Assembly (NCBI RefSeq): GCF_000185385.1
Contig: NZ_GL622296.1
Span: 2,106,049 to 2,170,048, forward strand
DNA length: 64,000 nt
Direction of reading: 5' to 3'
Source: Lachnoanaerobaculum saburreum DSM 3986
GTDB lineage: Bacteria; Bacillota; Clostridia; Lachnospirales; Lachnospiraceae
Position numbers and translations under genes: made by a program. Each line of letters starts with the position of its first letter. Within the stretch, counting starts at the first letter, position 1. A model generated the notes under the pieces. That model saw nothing but the letters and a program-made list of their open reading frames with translations, searched no databases and was not told the DNA's origin. Of the stretch, positions 43,100 to 52,600 are shown in pieces.

Positions 43100-44966
43100 C
43101 TTTTATCTTCTCATATCTGTCTAAAACTTTTTTCAGTACCGAGTCCGAATCAATCTCAAGCTTCTTTCTCAAAAGGCTTACATCTCCATGCTCAACATAT
43201 CCGTCAGGCAACGCAATATTTAACACATCTGTATTACAGTCCCTATCTTTTATATATGCCTTTATCTTCTCACCCATGGAGCCGTTTATAACACTCTCTT
43301 CCATAGTCACAATAAGCTTATGATTTTTACACAGCTTATCCACCAGTTCAAAATCAATCGGTTTGAAAAATCTGGCATTTGCAACGGAAACATTAAATCC
43401 CCTTGATTTTAACTTTTCTCTTAAATTCTTTGCCGTACTGACCATGCTTCCTATTGCAAACAGTGCTATATCACTTTCTTCAAAGAGCATCTCGCCCTTG
43501 CCGAATTCTATCTTACTTTCAAACTCATTTAAAGAGTCATAGGCAATACCCCTTGGATACCTTACAGCAACAGGTCCGTCAAAATCTATCGCAAACTTAA
43601 GTGCAGATTTCAACTCTTTTGCATTCTTTGGAGCCAGCAAGGTCATATTCGGGATACAAGTAAGGAACGATACATCAAATATTCCCTGATGTGTCTCACC
43701 GTCCGCACCGACAAGGCCTGCCCTGTCTATTGCAAATACCACATGAAGATTTTGCAGACACACATCATGCACTATCTGATCAAAACCTCTTTGCAAAAAT
43801 GATGAATATATGCATACTACGGGTGTAAGCCCTGCCGCTGCAAGCCCTGCCGCAGATGTGACTGCATGTTGTTCTGCAATGCCAACATCAAAAAATCTCC
43901 TCGGAAACTTATCTCTGAATTCAAGCAGTCCGCAACCCTCCGGCATAGCAGCCGTTATCGCCACTATATTCTTATTCTCAGTTGCAAGCTCCACTATATT
44001 TTTTGAAAAGACATCAGTATATGTCGGCTTTTTACTTACCGACTTCGGTATTCCGTTTGCTATATCAAAAGCTCCTATTCCATGGAAATTTTCAGGATGT
44101 TTTTCAGCAGGAGTATATCCTTTTCCCTTCTTTGTAAGTACATGTACAAGCACAGATCCCTCAACCTTTTTTGCTTCCTCAAAGACTCTTAAAAGTGCTG
44201 TAATATTGTGGCCGTCCACAGGTCCCAGATAGGTAATACCCATATTTTCAAAGAGCATTCCGGGTATCAAAATCTGCTTAATACCGTTTTTGGTCTGTTT
44301 TATACTCTTTATTATAGGTTTTCCTATATATGGCAATCTTTCAAGTGAATTGTTCACTATCTTTTTCAAATTGGTATAACCGTCAGCAGTTCTGATACTG
44401 TTCAGATACTCATTCATACCTCCAACATTTTTGGATATAGACATATCATTGTCATTTAACACCATAATAAAATTTGTCTTTATCTGCACCGCATTATTAA
44501 GTGCTTCATATGCCATGCCTCCTGTAAGTGCTCCGTCACCTATTACAGAGATGACACGATAGTTTTCACCCTTTATATCTCTGCCGAATGCCATTCCAAG
44601 TCCTGCTGAAAGACTTGTAGATGAATGTCCCGTATTAAATACATCAAACTTTGACTCACTTGTCTTTGGAAATCCTGAAATACCTCCAAATTTTCTGAGA
44701 TTGTCAAAGGCATTCTTTCTTCCGCTAAGTATCTTATGTGTATATGACTGATGTCCCACATCCCAGATTATTTTATCCTTCGGCAATTCAAAAGCTATAT
44801 GCATTGCCATAGTAAGTTCTACCACCCCAAGATTGCCTGCCAGATGTCCCCCCGTAACACTTATTTTTTCAATAAGAAAATCTCTTATTTCTCTTGCCAG
44901 TATATTCAGTTCTTTTTTATTCAGTTTTTTTATATCACTTGGTTTTTCAATTCTTTCAAGTATCAT
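43089..44966 (-). CDS. dxs: 1-deoxy-D-xylulose-5-phosphate synthase
   Basis: 625 residues, thiamine diphosphate enzyme for the first step of the MEP pathway, joining pyruvate and glyceraldehyde 3-phosphate. SVIGDGALTGGMAYEALNNA holds the ThDP-binding GDGx motif; DVGIAEQHAVTSAAGLA is the family signature, and THQGIFDVSF and PKNAKELKSALKFA follow. It sits between ispA (7-nt gap) and tlyA. The product also feeds thiamine and pyridoxal synthesis. Confidence 0.97.
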   Translation of the reverse strand: MILERIEKPSDIKKLNKKELNILAREIRDFLIEKISVTGGHLAGNLGVVELTMAMHIAFELPKDKIIWDVGHQSYTHKILSGRKNAFDNLRKFGGISGFPKTSESKFDVFNTGHSSTSLSAGLGMAFGRDIKGENYRVISVIGDGALTGGMAYEALNNAVQIKTNFIMVLNDNDMSISKNVGGMNEYLNSIRTADGYTNLKKIVNNSLERLPYIGKPIIKSIKQTKNGIKQILIPGMLFENMGITYLGPVDGHNITALLRVFEEAKKVEGSVLVHVLTKKGKGYTPAEKHPENFHGIGAFDIANGIPKSVSKKPTYTDVFSKNIVELATENKNIVAITAAMPEGCGLLEFRDKFPRRFFDVGIAEQHAVTSAAGLAAAGLTPVVCIYSSFLQRGFDQIVHDVCLQNLHVVFAIDRAGLVGADGETHQGIFDVSFLTCIPNMTLLAPKNAKELKSALKFAIDFDGPVAVRYPRGIAYDSLNEFESKIEFGKGEMLFEESDIALFAIGSMVSTAKNLREKLKSRGFNVSVANARFFKPIDFELVDKLCKNHKLIVTMEESVINGSMGEKIKAYIKDRDCNTDVLNIALPDGYVEHGDVSLLRKKLEIDSDSVLKKVLDRYEKIKDEG

Positions 44967-44973
44967 ATTATTC

Positions 44974-45867
44974 TTATGAAGTTCTGTTCACCATCATATC
45001 AATGATTTCAACAACAGAACTCATATCTCCCCTTACCTCACTTAAACATTTCTTGGCATTTTCACTAAGCGAAACTATCCTTCTTAGACTTTCATCTGTT
45101 CCGACTATATTTACATAAGTTATCTTTAAATTTTTTTCATCAGAATGTGTAGGCTTTCCAAGTTCTTTCTCATCTGCAACTATATCAAGATAATCGTCTC
45201 TTATCTGGAATGCCTCACCTACATAGCTGCCCGCCTTTTTAAGCAGTCTAACCTCTGTCTCACTTGCCCCGGCAAGTATACCGCCTACCACAAAAGAAGC
45301 CGCAAGCAGGGCTCCTGTCTTTAGTGCATAGGTATATTTCATCACCTCTTCAGTCATTTTCTTTCCCGAGTATTCCACATCCACACATTGTCCGCCTATC
45401 ATTCCGAACGCACCTGTAGCTCTTGCAAGTGTATACATTGCCCTTGACATCCTCTTTAGGATATTAAAATCGTCTGTTTCCTGCATTTTTTTTGATATTA
45501 TCTCAAAAGCCTGTACTGAGAGCATATCACCTGCAAGTATTGCCATATCCTCACCGTAGCTGACCCATGTAGTCGGCTTACCTCGCCTTAATCTGTCATT
45601 GTCCATTGCAGGCAGATCGTCATGAATAAGTGAAAATGTATGTATCATCTCTATAGCGGCTAAAAACGGGGCGATAATCTCTTCACTGTATTCATCACCT
45701 GATATGGCCTTATATGTTTCAAACATTATGAGAGGTCTAAGTCTCTTTCCGCCATTTCTTATAGCTTCATTTGAGGCTTTTATCACATTTTTATTTAACT
45801 CATCCTCATTATAAAAGAACGACTCTATCAACTTTTCTATTTTACTTAAACTGTCTTTATTCATCAT
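44974..45867 (-). CDS. ispA: Polyprenyl diphosphate synthase (farnesyl/geranyl type)
   Basis: Start set at the ATG at 45867, 6 nt after AGGAG, just inside the xseB end. 297 residues, trans-prenyltransferase. First Asp-rich motif HDDLPAMDNDRLRRGKPT and second QIRDDYLDIV chelate magnesium-diphosphate. It condenses IPP with DMAPP/GPP to make FPP for undecaprenyl phosphate. It lies between xseB and dxs, as in Bacillus. Chain length is inferred from family and context. Confidence 0.94.
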   Translation of the reverse strand: MMNKDSLSKIEKLIESFFYNEDELNKNVIKASNEAIRNGGKRLRPLIMFETYKAISGDEYSEEIIAPFLAAIEMIHTFSLIHDDLPAMDNDRLRRGKPTTWVSYGEDMAILAGDMLSVQAFEIISKKMQETDDFNILKRMSRAMYTLARATGAFGMIGGQCVDVEYSGKKMTEEVMKYTYALKTGALLAASFVVGGILAGASETEVRLLKKAGSYVGEAFQIRDDYLDIVADEKELGKPTHSDEKNLKITYVNIVGTDESLRRIVSLSENAKKCLSEVRGDMSSVVEIIDMMVNRTS

Positions 45868-46099
45868 CAATATCTCCTGAAAGTATTTCCATCTGCCTTT
45901 CTACATGAGATATACTCTCACTTGCCTGCTTTACCAGTTTGATTCCTTCTTCGTATAATATAAAGGCCTCCTCAAGTGTAGTCTGCGGCTCTTCAAGCCT
46001 TGCAATCACACTTTCAATATTTGCCAGATTCTCTTCAATACTTGGCTTCTTTTCACCCGATTTCTTTTCATCCGGCTTATTTCTCTGTTTTTTTTGCAT
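45857..46099 (-). CDS. xseB: Exodeoxyribonuclease VII small subunit
   Basis: 80 residues. The conserved core is IEENLANIESVIARLEEPQT through LEEAFILYEEGIKLVKQASE, the helical hairpin that packs on XseA. A Lys-rich N-terminal tail of about 20 residues precedes it. AGAGGTG lies before the ATG, 14 nt after xseA. It overlaps ispA at its end. Confidence 0.94.
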   Translation of the reverse strand: MQKKQRNKPDEKKSGEKKPSIEENLANIESVIARLEEPQTTLEEAFILYEEGIKLVKQASESISHVERQMEILSGDIDDE

Positions 46100-46113
46100 A
46101 TCACACCTCTCTA

Positions 46114-47292
46114 TTATAAAACCTTTGCCCTTATCTTTCCATCAGAAAAAAATATATTTATTTCATCTTCCTTATGTAAAACAGCCGCACTTAGTACCTT
46201 TTTATTGTCTTTATCACTGATATAGGCATAACCGCCTGATAATCTTTTCAGCGGTGAAACCGTCTCAAGTCTCTTTGACAGATTTGTCAGTGCAGTCTTC
46301 TTATTTTCCATGATATTTTTAAAACTGTTTTGTATTGTCTTAGAAAAATTTTCAAGCCTCTGTTTTTGTTCTCTCAGTTTTATCTGTGGACTGAGTGTAT
46401 TTAATCTTATCAGAAGCATATCCAAATCTCTTTTGGTATAGTCCACCTTCCTTCCTGCACATTCTCCAAGTTTCTTTTTATAAAAATCCAATGTATACAT
46501 ATAATCATCATATACAAAATTTGCTATTTCCGCCGCCGCACTCGGTGTAGGTGCTCTTAAGTCCGCCACAAAATCCGCTATTGTAAAGTCGGTTTCATGA
46601 CCTACTGCACTTATTATAGGGGTCTTTGTATTAAATATAGTCTCTGCCAGTTTTTCATCATTAAAGCAGTACAAATCCTCTATTGAACCGCCTCCTCTGC
46701 CCACTATTATTACATCCAGATTAATTTTATCAAGTTTTTTTATAGCTGCAATAATACTTTTTGATGCCGACTCCCCTTGTACAAGGCATGGTGCCAATAC
46801 TATTCTGACATATGGATTTCTTCTATAACTTACATTCTTTATATCATTTATAACCGCACCTGTCTGTGCCGTCGCCACTCCGATACTTTGTACAAATCTT
46901 GGTATCTCTCTTTTATAGCTTTGATCAAACATTCCCATATCTTCAAGCTTTTCCTTCAGAATAAGATATTTCTCATACAGTTCTCCCTTGCCGGCCTCTT
47001 CTATCTTGACAGCATAGAGCTGATACCTGCCTTCCTTTTCATAGCATGAGATACTTCCGGTAACTATAACCCTTTGTCCTCTTTTCATATCAAAAGAGAG
47101 ACCTCCTCTCTGACTTGCAAACATTACAGCAGATAAGGTCCCTCCTTCATCCTTTATGGTAAAATATATATGATTTGAGCCTGCATATGTGCAATTGCTT
47201 ACTTCTCCTTCCACTGATATCTTATTTAGTACAAAGTCCTGCATAAACATATTTTTGATATATGCATTCACTTTTGATACAGAATAAACCAT
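46114..47292 (-). CDS. xseA: Exodeoxyribonuclease VII large subunit
   Basis: 392 residues. N-terminal OB-fold (1-100: VEGEVSNCTYAGSNHIYFTI) followed by the catalytic domain with GVATAQTGAVINDIKN, IIVGRGGGSIEDLYCFNDE, ISAVGHETDFTIADFVADLR and RAPTPSAAAE, then a coiled coil. With XseB it degrades single-stranded DNA to oligonucleotides. It is 4 nt after nusB in the operon order nusB-xseA-xseB-ispA-dxs. Confidence 0.97.
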   Translation of the reverse strand: MVYSVSKVNAYIKNMFMQDFVLNKISVEGEVSNCTYAGSNHIYFTIKDEGGTLSAVMFASQRGGLSFDMKRGQRVIVTGSISCYEKEGRYQLYAVKIEEAGKGELYEKYLILKEKLEDMGMFDQSYKREIPRFVQSIGVATAQTGAVINDIKNVSYRRNPYVRIVLAPCLVQGESASKSIIAAIKKLDKINLDVIIVGRGGGSIEDLYCFNDEKLAETIFNTKTPIISAVGHETDFTIADFVADLRAPTPSAAAEIANFVYDDYMYTLDFYKKKLGECAGRKVDYTKRDLDMLLIRLNTLSPQIKLREQKQRLENFSKTIQNSFKNIMENKKTALTNLSKRLETVSPLKRLSGGYAYISDKDNKKVLSAAVLHKEDEINIFFSDGKIRAKVL

Positions 47293-47296
47293 ATCG

Positions 47297-47737
47297 CTAC
47301 TCCTCTACACCGGCCTTTGAAAGTATCGCATTTACAAATGAATAGGACTCATCTCTACCATATGCCTTTGCCAACTCTACCGCCTCATTTATGGCTACAC
47401 TTACAGGTATATCACTGTCATATTTCATTTCAGCAATTGCAAGTCTTAATATGCTCTTTTCCACTCTTCCGATTCTCTCAAGTTTCCATCCCTGTGAGAG
47501 TTCAGTAATCATTTTGTCAATCTCTGCTTGATTATCACGAACCAGCATTGCTTTTGACCTTATATATTCTATATCACCATCACCGTAGTTTGCATCATGA
47601 ATAAGCACATCATCTTCATCCTCCAAAGACGGTGATTCAAAATAATTATCTGTTTGAATTTCAGCCTCTTCTTCAGGATAAAAATCCAAACTGAATAATA
47701 TTTTAAAACAATGTTCTCTTAGCAAATGCCTTGTCAT
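47297..47737 (-). CDS. nusB: Transcription antitermination factor NusB
   Basis: Start set at the ATG at 47737, preceded by GGAGG; an upstream ATG at 47749 is less likely. 146 residues, all-helical. RHLLREHCFKILFSLDF and ISVAINEAVELAKAYG-type segments (PVSVAINEAVELAKAYG) are typical, and FVNAILSKAG closes it. It binds boxA RNA with NusE/S10 to help rRNA transcription. It is the first gene of the conserved nusB operon, behind a promoter at 47772-47800. Confidence 0.95.
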   Translation of the reverse strand: MTRHLLREHCFKILFSLDFYPEEEAEIQTDNYFESPSLEDEDDVLIHDANYGDGDIEYIRSKAMLVRDNQAEIDKMITELSQGWKLERIGRVEKSILRLAIAEMKYDSDIPVSVAINEAVELAKAYGRDESYSFVNAILSKAGVEE

Positions 47738-47771
47738 ATGATCCTCCATATCATTTACATATAATCACATG

Positions 47772-47800
47772 ATTATATCCTATAGCATGGCTAAAAGCAA
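47772..47800 (-). promoter_or_regulatory. nusB operon promoter
   Basis: Minus strand: TTGCTT (47795-47800), 17-nt spacer, TATAAT (47772-47777), about 35 nt before the nusB ATG. It diverges from the mgtC-like promoter. Confidence 0.6.
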
Positions 47801-47816
47801 GAAAAAGGAAAATCTA

Positions 47817-47845
47817 TTTACCTTATCGTACATTACATATATAAT
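47817..47845 (+). promoter_or_regulatory. mgtC-like gene promoter
   Basis: TTTACC (47817-47822), 17-nt spacer, TATAAT (47840-47845), then AAGGAG (47863-47868) and ATG (47874). Confidence 0.6.
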
Positions 47846-47873
47846 ATTCACATCAAGTTTTTAAGGAGTTTAT

Positions 47874-48548
47874 ATGCCGAGAGAATTAAATCTTTACTCA
47901 CTTATAATTCGCATTGTTCTGTCTCTATTTATAGGTGGAATACTGGGATTTGATCGTGGCAGAAAGAACAGACCTGCGGGCTTTAGAACATATATGCTTG
48001 TATGTCTCGGTTCAACGCTTGTAATGATTACAAATCAGTATGTATTTCAGGTGTTTAAAAGCGGTGACCCGGTAAGACTTGGAGCACAGGTTGTAAGCGG
48101 AGTAGGTTTTTTAGGTGCCGGCACTATCATACTTACAGGTCACAATCAGGTAAAGGGAATCACTACCGCCGCCGGCATTTGGACTGCCGCCTGCTGTGGA
48201 CTGACTATAGGAATAGGCTACTATGAGGGAGCCGTTGCAGGAGGCATTGCAGTATTTATTGTAATGGCATCCCTTCAAAAACTTGAGGGTTTTGTCAGAA
48301 AAAACTCTCAAGCAGTAGAACTGTATATAGAATATGACAATACAATGCCGCTTAGTGAACTGTTCATATATCTAAGAAAAAACGACTTGGATATAGTGGA
48401 GATTGACCTTGCAAAAAATCCTTCACTTATAAATATATGCCAATCAGCTACTATGACTGTCAAAGGTAAGACTAAAAACAGTCATTCCGTTATCTTAAAT
48501 CTTATGAGCCGGGCTCCGGGTGTTATATATTTTATGGAATTGTATTAG
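47874..48548 (+). CDS. MgtC/SapB-family membrane protein
   Basis: 224 residues. The N-terminal 140 have about four to five membrane helices with family motifs GGILGFDRGRKNRPAGFRTY, LVCLGSTLVMI and RLGAQVVSGVGFLGAGTII; a cytoplasmic ACT-like tail follows. MgtC members aid growth at low magnesium or under stress and may modulate ATP synthase or membrane potential; few are biochemically defined. It is a single gene with its own promoter, diverging from the nusB operon. Confidence 0.92.
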   Translation: MPRELNLYSLIIRIVLSLFIGGILGFDRGRKNRPAGFRTYMLVCLGSTLVMITNQYVFQVFKSGDPVRLGAQVVSGVGFLGAGTIILTGHNQVKGITTAAGIWTAACCGLTIGIGYYEGAVAGGIAVFIVMASLQKLEGFVRKNSQAVELYIEYDNTMPLSELFIYLRKNDLDIVEIDLAKNPSLINICQSATMTVKGKTKNSHSVILNLMSRAPGVIYFMELY

Positions 48549-48566
48549 ATTGCAGTAAATATATAT

Positions 48567-48595
48567 TGAAATGATATTTTTAAATCGCTATAATA
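48567..48595 (+). promoter_or_regulatory. Promoter of the cell-wall-binding lipoprotein gene
   Basis: TTGAAA (48567-48572), 17-nt spacer, TATAAT (48590-48595), followed by GGAGG (48617-48621) before the ATG. Close to consensus; it lies in the gap after the mgtC-like gene. Confidence 0.65.
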
Positions 48596-48624
48596 CTTTT
48601 ATAATGTTTTAACTTTGGAGGCTT

Positions 48625-49617
48625 ATGAAAAGAATTATACCATTTTTATTCCTATCAATTTGCATTGGTAGCAGTAGCTTAATAACAGGTTGCACTAATT
48701 CAACATCAACTACAGAGGGTAGCTTTACTAATGCTGACAACTCAAAAAACAAAGATATTGTAAAAGAATTATTAAGTTCGACAGATATCGGTGATGTTTA
48801 TAACGGCGGCGGAATTGATCTGGAGAGCAGTTTTGATGTAAATTCTATTGAGAAAAAAATGACAGAACTTGCACTGGCCAATTCAGGAGCGGATTCTGAG
48901 GATAAACTGGATCATCATCTTATAGTGACTCCTACCGCCATGGATGTTGAATTACAGTTTGGAGTATCCGCAGAGGCGATATTCTTAGAAGGTGGTATAT
49001 ATACCAATGTCAGTCAAATTGCAGTGTGGACATCACAAAATCCCGATATAGCAGATGTGACACAGGGCGAGATTCATGCCGATAAGGTAGGTGAGACAGA
49101 TATTACAGTTACCTATCAAGGTATTACAAAATCCGTACATATAAATGTTATTGAAAAGGCTAAATGGGAAGAAAGGGACGGTTCCTGGTACTATATAGAT
49201 TCTTCAGGTAAAAAGACAACAGGCTGGAAAGTAATCAACGGTAACTGGTATTATCTTAATAATACAGGAGCAATGCTTACAGGTTGGCAAAAGATAAAAG
49301 ATACATATTACTATCTGCATTCTACAGGTGTAATGGCACAGGGTGAATGGGTAAAGAATAAGGATGACGGTGCCTGGTACTATTTCAACTACAATGGTGA
49401 AATGGCAAAGCGCAAATGGATAAAGGACGGCACAAACACATTCTATGTTCACTCAAACGGTAAAATGGCGACTGATGAGTGGGTTCAAGGTGCCGGTGAC
49501 ACATGGTATTATTTACTGCTTGACGGTAAGATGGCAAGAGACCGTGCAATTGATATCAAAGGTGTAAACTATCAGTTTGATAAAGAAGGCAAATGTCTAA
49601 ACCCGAACGGTAACTGA
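48625..49617 (+). CDS. Cell-wall-binding-repeat lipoprotein with Ig-like domain
   Basis: 330 residues. Lipobox LITGC (Cys23) anchors it to the membrane. Residues about 90-185 look like a BIG2-type Ig-like domain (VWTSQNPDIADVTQGEIHAD, GETDITVTYQG). The last 150 residues are about seven aromatic repeats of choline/cell-wall-binding type (WYYIDSSGKKTTGW, WYYLNNTGAMLTGW, WYYFNYNGEMAKRKW, FYVHSNGKMATDEW). No catalytic domain is visible. Membrane lipid anchor plus wall-binding repeats suggest a membrane-wall tether or adhesin. It is a single gene with a strong promoter and ends at the hairpin shared with addA. Confidence 0.88.
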   Translation: MKRIIPFLFLSICIGSSSLITGCTNSTSTTEGSFTNADNSKNKDIVKELLSSTDIGDVYNGGGIDLESSFDVNSIEKKMTELALANSGADSEDKLDHHLIVTPTAMDVELQFGVSAEAIFLEGGIYTNVSQIAVWTSQNPDIADVTQGEIHADKVGETDITVTYQGITKSVHINVIEKAKWEERDGSWYYIDSSGKKTTGWKVINGNWYYLNNTGAMLTGWQKIKDTYYYLHSTGVMAQGEWVKNKDDGAWYYFNYNGEMAKRKWIKDGTNTFYVHSNGKMATDEWVQGAGDTWYYLLLDGKMARDRAIDIKGVNYQFDKEGKCLNPNGN

Positions 49618-49635
49618 CTTTTACATATAACTTAT

Positions 49636-49657
49636 TGCACCCCTGTTCAGGGGTGCA
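49636..49657. terminator. Hairpin shared by convergent gene ends, addA stop in the loop
   Basis: Perfect inverted repeat TGCACCCCTG/CAGGGGTGCA (49636-49645 and 49648-49657), effective loop about 6 nt. The addA stop codon (49647-49649) is at its centre, so the last AddA codons form one arm. T runs are weak on both sides, so it may terminate inefficiently or mainly protect 3' ends. Confidence 0.65.
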
Positions 49658-52600
49658 TTCTTATCTCCTTACCCAGTGTAAATGAATATATAAAAACATC
49701 CCTTACCTGCTTTCCCGTACTCATCTCAAGAGATTTCTTATACAGTCCAAGTTGAGTTTTATATCTGTCTATAAGTACAGCCTCATCCTTTACATGATCT
49801 GTTTTGTAGTCTGCCAATATAAGTCCGTTATCTGTATCTATATACGCATCTATAACTCCCTGTATCAGTACAGTCTCATCACTGTCTCCCATCTTTGCTT
49901 CCCTTGCAGAGATGCCCATTATAAACCTGTTTTCTCTCTTTAAGTTCTTGCGATACTTAATAAAGGTCTTTCCAAGACTTGTATCCAAAAACTTTACAAT
50001 ATCCTCCGGATTTATAAGTTCTCTGTAAGAAACATTCTTCAGCAGTGCAATCTCTGCTTTTACAAAGTCAAGTCTGTCTGCAAAACCGTCTATATTTTCA
50101 TAGTGAAGCTTTTGCATAAGCTTATGATAGGCATTACCGCGCTCACCGGCATTACTTGTCAGTTTTGAATCCGATTTTTCTTTCCTTTTATTTTCTGCCA
50201 ACTCAAAATCCTCACTTTGAGACATCCTTTTGATTTCAGATACAGAAAATTTAGTCTTCAAATCCACATTTACACTGTATGGATATAGAAAATCAAGCCT
50301 ACTCTTTAACTCATCATAGTTTTGCACATCACTTCCCTCAAATACTTTGTGCAGATCTCTTACTTCCTTTTGAGTCAGTTTCTCATCATCAAGAAGTGAT
50401 TTATAATCATATTTTCTTAAGTCAAAATGTATCTTATCAAAGCTTAAAAGTATCAAATCAAGATATGAATTACATGATCTGATATCAAGAAATTTCGGAT
50501 TTTCCTTATTTATTTCAAGGCTCTTTTCTATATTATTGCAAGTGCCTGAAACAATCATCTTTTCCATGGCTCTTGTAAGTGCTACATAAAGTACTCTAAG
50601 TTCCTCTCCCATAAGCTCAGTACCAAGCTTATATTTTATTACATTCTGCTTTATTGAACTGTCTTTTATATTATGCTCACTGTCCACATACTGCATGCCA
50701 AGGCCGAAATCGTTATCTATTACCATCCCCTGCTTCAAATCAGTCTTATTAAAACTTCTATCGGTATTGGCAAGGAAACACACCGGAAATTCAAGTCCCT
50801 TTGACTTATGTATGGTCATAATCCTTACAATATCATCATTTTCTGAAAGTATACTTGCCTCCCCGAAATCATTGTCAAAGTCCTTCAGTTTTGCAATATA
50901 TCTGATAAAATTATAAAGTCCGCTGTAGCCCGAATTTCCGAAGGTTCTTGCCTTACTTATAAGCAACATCAGATTGGCTTTTCTGACCTGACCTCCCGGC
51001 ATTGCAGCTGTTATATTCAAAAAATCAGTATTATTATATATATCCTGTAGCAGTGATTGGATATTCATATATGTAGACTTTTGTCTGTATTCATCTAAAA
51101 GGTAAAGTGCCGTCCTTATCTTTTTCTTAGTACTCTCCTCAATACCGCCTTCATTTTCTTCAAATATAACGGCATCCATCATTCTGACTTGTTTTGACTT
51201 CTCAATATTTTGTTTTTTTCTGTAGTCCGCTACAATATTTGCAAGCTCCAAATCAGTCATTCCTACAATCTCAGAGTTCAAAAATGCGGTCAAATCCACA
51301 TCCGAGTATGGATTATCTATAGCTGCCAATATGGCAAGTATCTTTCTCACCTCAAAGGTCTTAAAGTATCCCTTGTTATTCTCAGCATATGCCGGAATAT
51401 TTTCATCATTCAAGACTTTGGCTATACTCTCACCGATATTTGAACGAACCAATATCACTATATCGCTATATTTTAAATCTCTTCCGCCGTCTACCTTCAG
51501 ATCTTTTTTCAGCTCCTTAATCCTCTTTGCAATAGCTCTTGCTTCAAGCTCTATATCAGATGTATCGTCCTCAATACTTCCTACATCTGTGAGCATTACC
51601 TCGCTTATATACTCTTTTTTACCCTCTTCAAAGTTTGCTCCAAGATACAGTGCCGCATCCTCATCATACTCAATACCGCCTATATCCTCTTTCATTATCT
51701 TTTTGAATATAGCATTGGCTCCGTCAAGCACGTTTTTTCTGCTTCTGAAATTCTTACTTAGAATAACTTTCTTTGCATCTTCATTATCTGCACCTTCAAA
51801 ACTTTTAAAGTTTTTATACTTTTTCATAAAAAGCTTTGGAGAAGCCTGTCTGAATCCATATATCGACTGCTTTACATCTCCTACCATAAAGATATTGTTC
51901 TTCTCTATCGCCATCACTATGGCTTCCTGTAAATAATTGGAGTCCTGATATTCATCAATATAAATTTCACTGAACTCTTTTTTATAGGCCTCTGCAACTT
52001 CAGTCGAATTCTTGTTTTCATCCAACAGTATGCCAAGTGCCAGATGTTCTATATCGGAAAAGTCTACCAGATTTTTATCTCTCTTTTTTTCATTAAAGAG
52101 AGATATATACTTCTTTGTCAAATCTACAACAGCTCTAATCTTTGCCTTTTCACTTTTCTCTTCCAAAGAAACTCTGTCTTTGTCAAAGTCATAATCCTTT
52201 GCCAGCTTTAAAATGTTTTCTTTATATTTATCTCTGATTGCCTTAGCCCTATCTTTTAAATCTGTATTACCTCCTCTTACCGCCTTTAACTTACCGAAAC
52301 TTATCAGGTTTAACTTTCTTGACAGTTCAAATATGTCCTTTGACTTTTTTATATTGCAGATACTTAACCTTTCCTCCAAAACAGTGTCAAGGTAGTTTGC
52401 AGGTCCATCTTCCATATTACATATATCAATCACTTCATCAATATCCTGTAAAATAGAATCTACACTTTTTATTATCTGAACATATATATATTCCTGCCAT
52501 TTATCACTGCTTTCATTCAATGAATCAAGCCACTCCAAAGGCCAAGGCTTACTGACGGCAAATCTGTATAGCTTTTCAATGAACTCTGAGATACTTTTAT

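Noticed and set aside
51331..51936. Plus-strand 201-residue frame opposite addA
   Set aside because: addA motifs are continuous here; the frame shows shadow composition.
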